NCBI RefSeq assembly: GCF_015475875.1
Contig: NZ_JADKYM010000019.1
Location: 1 to 55,020, forward strand
Length of the DNA stretch: 55,020 nucleotides
Direction of reading: 5' to 3'
Origin: Sphingopyxis solisilvae
GTDB taxonomy: Bacteria; Pseudomonadota; Alphaproteobacteria; Sphingomonadales; Sphingomonadaceae
Below are positions 9,362 to 16,368 of the stretch, in pieces. Numbering within the stretch: the first letter of the stretch is position 1; each line of letters opens with the position of its first letter. A program made the translations under genes and the position numbers. The notes under the pieces are model-generated. The model was not told the origin of the DNA. It was given only the letters and a program-made list of their open reading frames with translations, and searched no databases.

Positions 9362-10060
9362 ATGTCGTTAAAACAATCGCATTGCTACGCCTTTGGCGTC
9401 GCAATGATTTTGTGCGTTCACTTTGGCGCTGTTGCGGCGGTGCAAGGTTCGACATCGACCGACCCTAATCAACCCGCTGGCGTCGAAGTGGTACCTACTT
9501 CCTGTGAACTGCATGTGTGGCCAAGTAACGGACTACGCTCGGTTTTTCACGGCTGGACTCGCGGCGGTATAGTCGATGGGGCGGTGACCGGTCGCGAAGG
9601 CTATCCCGTAGTCCCAAAAGATCCGATCGGCACCAGCCAACAGGCAGCGCTGTTGCGCGCGGCCAACGTTGCGGACCGCGTTGGGTTAGCCGGATATCAG
9701 GTAATCGTGCACGACACGCCGCTGGAAAGCCGCGTGATCCGGACATCAGCTAGCCGGATCGCGGATTCATCGTCATCCTGTTATGCCGAATTGATTGCCG
9801 ACGACGTGTTCTTGCAACAGGATATAGTCAACGGAACTTATCTTAAATCGCTGGTGCGTTTTCGTCAGTTTGGCGCATCGGCGTCGCCTGAAAATATCTT
9901 CGGCACGTTCGTGCAGACAAAAATGACAGCATTTCCGCCGAAACCAGACAGGCCGCAAGATAATCAAACCGCGCTTAATGAGCTTCACTCCGCCTATCTT
10001 GCGAACTTCGATGCTTTCGGCGCGGCAATGACGCGGGATTCTCAATCAAAGCGCAAATAG
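9362..10060 (+). CDS. Secreted protein of unknown function, paralogue 1
   Basis: A predicted exported protein of 232 aa. The signal peptide is MSLKQSHCYAFGVAMILCVH followed by FGAVAAVQG. The ribosome binding site GGGGGAG lies about 10 nt upstream of this ATG. It shares with the next gene the segments CELHVWP, a charged middle containing a conserved valine-rich strand plus a PLE motif, and CYAELIADDVF. The two shared cysteines could form a disulfide in the periplasm. GC content is lower than in the neighbours. I do not recognise the family. Confidence 0.75.
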   Translation: MSLKQSHCYAFGVAMILCVHFGAVAAVQGSTSTDPNQPAGVEVVPTSCELHVWPSNGLRSVFHGWTRGGIVDGAVTGREGYPVVPKDPIGTSQQAALLRAANVADRVGLAGYQVIVHDTPLESRVIRTSASRIADSSSSCYAELIADDVFLQQDIVNGTYLKSLVRFRQFGASASPENIFGTFVQTKMTAFPPKPDRPQDNQTALNELHSAYLANFDAFGAAMTRDSQSKRK

Positions 10061-10086
10061 CAACGGTCCTTAAATGAGAGGGAAAT

Positions 10087-10740
10087 ATGAAATCTGTCAT
10101 CCAAACTGCCTGCATTATTTTTGCCGCAACTTCGATAACAGCTCCCGCGGCCGCACAGGATGCGCCGTGTGAATTGCATGTTTGGCCCGCTGAGCGGATG
10201 ACATCAATGACGACCGGCCTGCTGGGCGGCGGATTGATCGACGCTCTGGCACACAGCGGCCGAGATGCGAGCAACAAAGCGCAGCTCGCCAGCGCGCTTG
10301 ACAGTCCGTCGCAGCTGGATGCACTTCAGTCGCTTGATCTTCACAACATGCTAAAACTTTCTCCGGGCACGATTATAGTTCGCCACGAACAACCGCTCGA
10401 ACGCAAGACTATGAACAAGATCAAGACGCGCCGCTCGGATTCGGTCTCCAAATGCTACAGTGAATTGATCGTTGCCGATGTTTTCTACCAAAAAGCAGCG
10501 ATTTACGGCCGCTCTTTGCGCACTTTATTTATGCTTCGTGATTTCGGTAACGATCAAAAGATCGACTTTGAGTATAAGGCGTGGGGAGGCAACGGCCTGA
10601 AACTATTCCCCCCGAAAGAGGGTGAGGACGCGGTTGCGGCGCTCGATGAACTCGTTGCCGTGTTCCAGAAGAATTTTGACGAATATGCAAACAACGCTCG
10701 GAAGTCGATTGATGCGCGATCCTCGCGCAAGGGCGGCTAA
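10087..10740 (+). CDS. Secreted protein of unknown function, paralogue 2
   Basis: A 217-aa exported protein with signal peptide MKSVIQTACIIFAATSITAP ending AAAQDAP and a good ribosome binding site (GAGAGGG). CELHVWPAERM, the IVRHEQPLERK strand and CYSELIVADVFYQK align with paralogue 1 located 26 bp upstream, so this is a tandem duplication probably transcribed as one unit. It lacks similarity to any family I can name. The region is relatively AT-rich compared with cobT. A strong palindrome follows the stop. Confidence 0.75.
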   Translation: MKSVIQTACIIFAATSITAPAAAQDAPCELHVWPAERMTSMTTGLLGGGLIDALAHSGRDASNKAQLASALDSPSQLDALQSLDLHNMLKLSPGTIIVRHEQPLERKTMNKIKTRRSDSVSKCYSELIVADVFYQKAAIYGRSLRTLFMLRDFGNDQKIDFEYKAWGGNGLKLFPPKEGEDAVAALDELVAVFQKNFDEYANNARKSIDARSSRKGG

Positions 10741-10763
10741 TAAGGACATTCACGAGCCATTGT

Positions 10764-10792
10764 CGGCCGTCGCATATAATATGCGACGGCCG
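10764..10792. terminator. Perfect 14-bp inverted repeat, probable terminator
   Basis: CGGCCGTCGCATAT and ATATGCGACGGCCG face each other across a single A, 24 bp after the second secreted-protein gene. The symmetry is perfect. There is no T-tract, so it may be a non-canonical terminator, an mRNA-stabilising hairpin or a protein-binding palindrome. Confidence 0.55.
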
Positions 10793-10959
10793 TTCCGCAT
10801 GGTGACAACCCCTTCTCCCCTCGTTACAAACTCTCCCCGGAGCAGCAGGGACTCGCGGCCTGACGACGAGAGCCGCTGCACCGGAAAATCATGCTGTGGT
10901 CGCCAGCATGGCTTGGGGCTGCACCGATGGAGGTGCGCGGCTGAGGGGGCGACTGTCAC

Positions 10960-12606
10960 ATGAAAAAAGCATCCGACCTGTTCATCGAATGTCTGGAAGA
11001 AGAAGGCGTCGAATATATTTTCGGCGTTCCGGGCGAGGAAAATCTCGACTTTCTCGACAGCTTGTCGCGGTCCAAGCAGATCAAATTGATCCTGACCCGG
11101 CACGAGCAGGGTGCGGGCTTCATGGCCGCGACCTATGGGCGGCACACCGGCAAGACCGGTGTTTGCCTCGCCACACTCGGCCCCGGCGCAACCAACTTCG
11201 TCACCGCCGCCGCCTATGCCCAGCTTGGCGGAATGCCGATGATGATGATCACCGGGCAAAAGCCGATCAAGAAATCGAAGCAGGGCCGCTTTCAGATCCT
11301 CGACGTCGTCGCGATGATGGGGCCGATCACCAAATATACCCACCAGATGGCCGCATCGGACAACATCCCGAGCCGCGTGCGCGAAGCATTCCGCCTCGCC
11401 GAGGAGGAAAAGCCCGGCGCAGTGCATATCGAACTGCCCGAGGATATCGCCGACGAACATACCGACGCGACCCCGCTGAAACGCAGCCATTCGCGCCGCC
11501 CCACCGCCGACACCAAATCGATCCGCGAGGCGGTGAAAGCGCTTGAAGCAGCGAAGTCGCCCGTCCTCGTCATCGGTGCCGGTGCCAACCGTACCATGAC
11601 CAGCCGCATGCTGCTGCAATTCATCGAAAAGACCGGCATCCCGTTCCTGACGACGCAACTCGGCAAGGGCGTGATCGATGAGCGGCATCCGAAATTTTTG
11701 GGCTGCGCCGCGCTCAGTTCAGGCGATTTCGTCCACCGCGCGGTCGAGGCATCGGACTGCATCGTCAACCTCGGCCATGACGTCATCGAAAAGCCGCCCT
11801 TCTTCATGCAGCGCGGCGGGCCGACGGTTATCCACGTCTCGACCAAAACCGCCGAAGTCGATCCGGTCTATTTCCCGAATATCGAGGTCATCGGCGATAT
11901 CGCCAACGCGGTGTGGCAGATGAAGGAAGACATCGTCCCCAGCGGCAGCTGGAAATTCGACCATATGCTGAAGTTCCGACAGGGCGAGATTGAACACACC
12001 AAGCCGCTGGCCGAAGACGCGCGTTTCCCGATCTTTCCGCCGCATCTGGTCCAATCGATCCGCGACAGCATGCCCGACGACGGCATCATCTGCCTCGACA
12101 ACGGTGTGTACAAAATCTGGTTCGCGCGCGGCTACACCGCCTATCGCCCGAACACCGTGCTGCTCGACAATGCGCTGGCAACGATGGGCGCCGGGCTGCC
12201 GTCGGCGATGATGTCGGCGATGGTCTACCCCGACCGCAAGGTCATGGCGATCTGCGGCGACGGCGGGTTCATGATGAACAGCCAGGAGATGGAAACTGCG
12301 GTCCGGCTTGGACTCAACATGACGGTGCTGATCCTCAACGACAACAGCTATGGCATGATCCGCTGGAAACAGGCGAACATGGGCTTCAAGGATTGGGGGC
12401 TGACCTATGGCAACCCCGATTTCGTCAAATATGCCGAAAGCTATGGCGCGCACGGCCACCGCGTAACGAGCGCAGACCATCTCAAGGAGCTGCTCGCGCA
12501 TACGCGCGATACGCCAGGCGTCCACCTGATCGACTGCCCGGTCGATTATTCGGAGAATGATCAGATCTTGAACATCGACATCAAGAAGTTGTCGAAGGAG
12601 CTTTGA
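10960..12606 (+). CDS. Acetolactate synthase-like ThDP enzyme, large subunit
   Basis: A 548-aa thiamine-diphosphate enzyme of the acetolactate synthase/IlvB class, expected to condense two pyruvates to acetolactate. Visible features are the catalytic Glu in the N-terminal ThDP domain (TRHEQGAGFMA), the central domain (VLVIGAGANRTM) and the C-terminal ThDP motif (ICGDGGFMMNSQEM ... LILNDN). The length fits. No small regulatory subunit is next to it, and the sequence looks like the stand-alone type that sits beside an aldehyde dehydrogenase. Related activities such as other 2-oxoacid carboligases cannot be excluded. A 219-bp gene-free leader precedes it. Confidence 0.85.
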   Translation: MKKASDLFIECLEEEGVEYIFGVPGEENLDFLDSLSRSKQIKLILTRHEQGAGFMAATYGRHTGKTGVCLATLGPGATNFVTAAAYAQLGGMPMMMITGQKPIKKSKQGRFQILDVVAMMGPITKYTHQMAASDNIPSRVREAFRLAEEEKPGAVHIELPEDIADEHTDATPLKRSHSRRPTADTKSIREAVKALEAAKSPVLVIGAGANRTMTSRMLLQFIEKTGIPFLTTQLGKGVIDERHPKFLGCAALSSGDFVHRAVEASDCIVNLGHDVIEKPPFFMQRGGPTVIHVSTKTAEVDPVYFPNIEVIGDIANAVWQMKEDIVPSGSWKFDHMLKFRQGEIEHTKPLAEDARFPIFPPHLVQSIRDSMPDDGIICLDNGVYKIWFARGYTAYRPNTVLLDNALATMGAGLPSAMMSAMVYPDRKVMAICGDGGFMMNSQEMETAVRLGLNMTVLILNDNSYGMIRWKQANMGFKDWGLTYGNPDFVKYAESYGAHGHRVTSADHLKELLAHTRDTPGVHLIDCPVDYSENDQILNIDIKKLSKEL

Positions 12607-12614
12607 TCTCCGCT

Positions 12615-12731
12615 CCCCTCCCGCAAGCGGGAGGGGCAGCGAGACTTGCGAGCTTGCTCGCTAGTCGCAGCGGGGTGGGCTATCCGCACCGTTGCTGGCC
12701 CACCCCCGACCCCTCCCGCAAGCGGGAGGGG
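12615..12731. repeat. Compound palindromic repeat upstream of the aldehyde dehydrogenase
   Basis: Two perfect hairpins CCCCTCCCGC-AA-GCGGGAGGGG (12615-12636 and 12710-12731) bracket a core with CAGCGAGACTTGCGAGC, GCTCGCTAGTCGCAGCGGGG and GGCCCACCCCCGA. The same parts recur in reverse order at 14181-14311. The second hairpin carries the purine-rich stretch that must act as ribosome binding site for the next gene. Confidence 0.85.
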
Positions 12732-12739
12732 GGAGTAGA

Positions 12740-14176
12740 ATGATGAAACTCAAGGACGTCTATCCGCTCTACCTCAACAACAAGGCGGTGCAGCCGAACA
12801 CCGACCTCGAGGTGATCGACAAATATACCGGCGAGGTCACGTTCCGCACCGCGCTGGCGACCCCCGATGTGATCGACGAGGCGATCGCGGGCGCCGTGCG
12901 CGCCGCTGAGCCGATGGCGCGGCTCGCGAGTTTCGAGAAGCGCGACGTCCTCAATCATTGCGTCACGCGTTTTCAGGAGCGGTTCGACGAGCTCGCCTAT
13001 GCTTTGTGCGTCGAAGCGGGCAAGCCGATCGCCGACAGCGAAGGCGAGGTTACGCGCCTGATCGACACCTTCCGCATTGCCGCCGAGGAAGCGACGCGCA
13101 ATTATGGCGAGGTCCAGCCGCTCGACATTTCGGCGCGCGCCAAGGGCTATATGGGGATGTGGAAACGCGTGCCGATCGGCCCGTGCAGCTTTATCTCGCC
13201 GTTCAACTTCCCGCTCAACCTCGCGGCACACAAGATCGCGCCGGCGATCGCGATCGGCTGTCCGTTCGTGATGAAACCAGCATCGATGACCCCGCTCGGG
13301 GCGATCATCATGGGTGAGGTGCTGGCCGAATGTGATATCCTCCCCGAAGGCGCGTTCAGCATCCTGCCCGCGAGCCGCGCAGGGGCCGATCTGTTCACCA
13401 CCGACGAGCGGCTGAAACTGCTCAGCTTCACGGGTTCCCCCGGCGTGGGCTGGGATCTGAAAGCCAAGGCGGGGAAGAAAAAGGTCGTCCTCGAACTCGG
13501 AGGCAATGCTGCGGTGGTCGTCGACAAGGACGCCGACCTCGACCATGCGCTCGCGCGGATCATCTTCGGCGGCTATTACCAGTCGGGGCAGAGCTGCATC
13601 CATGTGCAACGCGTGATCATCCACGAGGATATTTACGACACTTTCCGCGACATGCTCACCGCGAAGGTCAAGGCCTTGAAATCGGGCGATCCCAAGCATC
13701 GCGACACCTTCATCGGCCCGATGATCTCGGTCAAGGAAGCACAGCGGCTGAAGGGCTGGATCGACGATGCGGTCGCCGCAGGCGCGACCCTCCTCGCGGG
13801 CGGCGGCTGTGAGGGAAATATGCTCGAAGCCGCGCTGCTCGAAAATGTCCCGGCGGGCAGCGATGTCGTCGTCGAGGAAGCGTTTGGGCCGGTTGTGGTG
13901 CTCAGCAAATTTTCCAAATGGGAAGAGGCGCTGGCCGAGGTCAACGACAGCAAGTTCGGCTTGCAGGCGGGGCTGTTCACGAGCGACATTCAGAAAGTGC
14001 TGGAGGCGTGGGATCATCTCGACGTCGGCGGGATCGTCGTCAACGACGTGTCGAGTTACCGCGTCGACAACATGCCCTATGGCGGGGTGAAGGACAGCGG
14101 ATTGGGCCGCGAGGGCGTGCGCTTCGCCATTGAAGACATGAGCGAGATCCGCAATCTGGTGATAAGGCGGACCTGA
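12740..14176 (+). CDS. NAD(P)-dependent aldehyde dehydrogenase
   Basis: A 478-aa aldehyde dehydrogenase superfamily enzyme. Catalytic Glu is in LELGGNA (about residue 252) and catalytic Cys in SGQSCIHVQRV (about residue 286). The Rossmann segment includes FISPFNFPLN and FTGSPGVGW. The C-terminal PYGGVKDSGLGREG is typical of the family. It follows the acetolactate synthase-like gene on the same strand, so it may act on a related carbonyl substrate, but that is inference. Its start MMKLKDVYPL is preceded by GGAGGGGGGAG, which is the 3' arm of a repeat hairpin. Confidence 0.92.
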   Translation: MMKLKDVYPLYLNNKAVQPNTDLEVIDKYTGEVTFRTALATPDVIDEAIAGAVRAAEPMARLASFEKRDVLNHCVTRFQERFDELAYALCVEAGKPIADSEGEVTRLIDTFRIAAEEATRNYGEVQPLDISARAKGYMGMWKRVPIGPCSFISPFNFPLNLAAHKIAPAIAIGCPFVMKPASMTPLGAIIMGEVLAECDILPEGAFSILPASRAGADLFTTDERLKLLSFTGSPGVGWDLKAKAGKKKVVLELGGNAAVVVDKDADLDHALARIIFGGYYQSGQSCIHVQRVIIHEDIYDTFRDMLTAKVKALKSGDPKHRDTFIGPMISVKEAQRLKGWIDDAVAAGATLLAGGGCEGNMLEAALLENVPAGSDVVVEEAFGPVVVLSKFSKWEEALAEVNDSKFGLQAGLFTSDIQKVLEAWDHLDVGGIVVNDVSSYRVDNMPYGGVKDSGLGREGVRFAIEDMSEIRNLVIRRT

Positions 14177-14180
14177 TCTT

Positions 14181-14311
14181 CCCCTCCCGCTTGCGGGAGG
14201 GGTTAGGGGTGGGCGCGAGCGTAGCGAGCATGTGACGTCGCGATTTCCCGCCCCGCTGCGACTAACGAGCAAGCTCGTAAGTCTCGCTGCCCCTCCCGCC
14301 TGCGGGAGGGG
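14181..14311. repeat. Compound palindromic repeat downstream of the aldehyde dehydrogenase
   Basis: Hairpins CCCCTCCCGC-TT-GCGGGAGGGG (14181-14202) and CCCCTCCCGC-CT-GCGGGAGGGG (14290-14311) bracket a core that is approximately the reverse complement of the element at 12615-12731 (CCCCGCTGCGACTAACGAGC, then AAGCTCGTAAGTCTCGCTG). The aldehyde dehydrogenase gene is thus framed by inverted copies. Confidence 0.85.
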
Positions 14312-14404
14312 GCAGCCTTGTCCCACCGTCACCAAACCGCCTTCAAACTGCCTCCGAACCGACGCGGGTTTGAATCGCACAGTGTCACAAAACTCCTGTC
14401 TAGG

Positions 14405-14429
14405 CCGTGGGCAGCTAAGGCTGCCACGG
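14405..14429 (+). promoter_or_regulatory. Leader hairpin next to the start of the metallophosphoesterase gene
   Basis: CCGTGGGCAGC and GCTGCCACGG pair over ten bases with one bulged G around a TAAG loop, ending 8 nt before the ATG and touching the GGAG ribosome binding site. A role in translation control is possible but unproven. Confidence 0.45.
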
Positions 14430-14437
14430 AGCATGAC

Positions 14438-15319
14438 ATGGCCTCGATCTCGACCCTGCCGATCCCCGCCCGTTTTGCCGACCCCTTTACAACCGACCCG
14501 CATATTCCCGAGCGCGTGATCGGCGAGCGGCGCAACTACCGCGCGGTATGGGTCAGCGACATCCACCTTGGCACCCGCGGCTGCAACGCCGCAATGCTGA
14601 TCGACTTTTTCGACCATATCGATTGCGAGACGCTGTATCTGGTCGGCGACATCATCGACGGCTGGCGGCTCAAGAAGCGCCATTTCTGGCCGCCCGAGCA
14701 TAATGACGTGGTGTGGCGGGTGCTGAAGCGCGCCAAGCGTGGTACCCGCGTGGTCTATGTCCCCGGCAACCATGACGAGATGGTCAAACCCTTCGACGGC
14801 TTCGATTTCGGCGGGGTCGAAATTCGGCGCGAGGCGATCCACGAGACCGCCGACGGGCGCAGATTGCTGGTCGTCCATGGGGACGAATTCGACGCAGTGA
14901 TGCTCGCGCACCGCTGGCTCGCCTTCGTCGGCGACGCCGCCTACACTGCGTTGATGAAGTGCAATGTGGTGGTGAACCGCATCCGCAGCGCATTCGGCCT
15001 GCCCTATTGGTCGCTGTCGATGGTCGCCAAGCACAAGGTCAAGAACGCGGTTCAGTTCATCGGGCGTTATGAGGAGGTCGTCGCCCACGCCGCCCGCTCG
15101 CGCGGGGTCGACGGGGTCGTATGCGGCCATATCCACAGCGCCGAAATGCGCGAGATCGAAGGCACAGCATATTATAACGACGGCGACTGGGTCGAAGGCT
15201 GCACCGCGCTGGTCGAGCATCATGACGGGCGAATGGAGATATTGCACTGGGCCGAGGAGGTCGCGAAGCGCAGCGTCCCGGCGACGCTCGAACTTCCTGC
15301 CCCGGCACGCGCGGCATGA
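14438..15319 (+). CDS. LpxH-like UDP-2,3-diacylglucosamine diphosphatase family metallophosphoesterase
   Basis: A 293-aa calcineurin-like phosphoesterase. All metal-binding blocks are visible: VSDIHLG, LVGDIIDGW, YVPGNHDE, VVHGDEFD and CGHIHSAEM. The pattern resembles LpxH and its relatives, which hydrolyse UDP-2,3-diacylglucosamine during lipid A synthesis, but many alphaproteobacterial homologues form a separate branch, so a gene symbol is withheld. The gene overlaps the following glycosyltransferase by 4 nt (ATGA), pointing to a common envelope-lipid pathway. The start is placed at MASISTLP after a GGAG-containing leader hairpin. Confidence 0.85.
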   Translation: MASISTLPIPARFADPFTTDPHIPERVIGERRNYRAVWVSDIHLGTRGCNAAMLIDFFDHIDCETLYLVGDIIDGWRLKKRHFWPPEHNDVVWRVLKRAKRGTRVVYVPGNHDEMVKPFDGFDFGGVEIRREAIHETADGRRLLVVHGDEFDAVMLAHRWLAFVGDAAYTALMKCNVVVNRIRSAFGLPYWSLSMVAKHKVKNAVQFIGRYEEVVAHAARSRGVDGVVCGHIHSAEMREIEGTAYYNDGDWVEGCTALVEHHDGRMEILHWAEEVAKRSVPATLELPAPARAA

Positions 15320-16368
15320 AGATTCTGATCGTCAGCGACGCATGGGAGCCGCAGGTCAACGGCGTCGTGCGGACGTTGCAGGCAACGATCGCCGAACTGC
15401 GCAAGGCAGGACATGAGGTCGCGGCCGTTTCGCCCGACCTGTTCCGTTCGGTCCCCTGCCCCTCCTACCCCGAAATCCGGCTGGCGTTCGCAGGGTGGCG
15501 AAAGGTCGGGCGGCATATCCGCGCCTTTGACCCGCAGGCGATCCACATCTCGACCGAAGGTCCGCTGGGGCTGGCGGCGCGGCGCTGGTGCCTGAAGAAC
15601 GGCTTTCCCTTCACCACCGCTTATCACACGCGCTTTCCCGAATATGTCGCGGCGCGGCTGCCCGTTTCGCCGGCCTTCGTTTGGCGCTTCATTCGCTGGT
15701 TCCACCGTCCCGCGCGCCATATCATGATTGCGACGCGCAGCCTGGCGCGCGAGCTCGCCGATCAGGGGCTCACTCAAACGATGATGTGGGAACGCGGCGT
15801 CGATCATGATCTGTTTCGCCCCGACCGCGCCGCGCATCCGGCCTATGCCGGCCTGCCGCGCCCGATCCAGCTTTATGTCGGCCGCGTCGCGGTCGAAAAG
15901 AATATCGGCGCGTTCCTCGATATCGATCGGCCGGGTACGAAGGTGATCGTCGGCGATGGACCCGCGCTGGCCGCGCTCCAGGCGCAGCACCCCGACGCGA
16001 TGTTTCTCGGAAAACTGGGTGGCGAAACGCTCGCGGCGGCCTATGCGGGAGCCGACGTGTTCGTTTTCCCCAGCCGCACCGACACCTTCGGGCTGGTAGT
16101 GATCGAAGCGCTCAGCTGCGGGACGCCCGTTGCCGCGTTCCCCGTTCCCGGCCCCGGCGATATCATCCGCGATGGCGCGGGCGCGCTCGACCAGGATCTG
16201 GGCCGCGCGATCGACACCGCATTGGCATGCGACCGCTCTGATGCCGCCGCCCTGGGCGCGCGTTACAGCTGGGCGGGTTGCACCGCGCAGTTCGCAAAGG
16301 CGCTAACCTTCGTACCCGGCTCGCCATCATCGCAAGGCGCCGAAAGCGCGATCGGCGTTCCGGCCTAA
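15316..16368 (+). CDS. GT4-family glycosyltransferase
   Basis: A 350-aa GT-B fold glycosyltransferase of family 4. The N-terminus (MKILIVSDAWEPQVNGVVRT) is typical of the branch that includes GDP-mannose-dependent mannosyltransferases and glycolipid synthases. LYVGRVAVEKNI opens the donor-binding domain. The nucleotide-sugar motif is VFVFPSRTDTFGLVVIEAL, with the EX7E-type glutamate. Membrane glycolipid synthesis is plausible given translational coupling with the LpxH-like gene. It is cytosolic or peripheral. It ends 4 nt into the convergent receptor gene. Confidence 0.88.
   Translation: MKILIVSDAWEPQVNGVVRTLQATIAELRKAGHEVAAVSPDLFRSVPCPSYPEIRLAFAGWRKVGRHIRAFDPQAIHISTEGPLGLAARRWCLKNGFPFTTAYHTRFPEYVAARLPVSPAFVWRFIRWFHRPARHIMIATRSLARELADQGLTQTMMWERGVDHDLFRPDRAAHPAYAGLPRPIQLYVGRVAVEKNIGAFLDIDRPGTKVIVGDGPALAALQAQHPDAMFLGKLGGETLAAAYAGADVFVFPSRTDTFGLVVIEALSCGTPVAAFPVPGPGDIIRDGAGALDQDLGRAIDTALACDRSDAAALGARYSWAGCTAQFAKALTFVPGSPSSQGAESAIGVPA

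Noticed and set aside
10794..10959. Possible riboswitch in the leader of the acetolactate synthase-like gene
   Set aside because: I could not find the conserved cores of TPP or amino-acid riboswitches; no leader peptide rich in branched-chain codons was seen.
12680..15247. An 855-aa leftward reading frame
   Set aside because: It runs antisense across the aldehyde dehydrogenase, the palindromic repeats and the metallophosphoesterase, and shows no recognisable domain.
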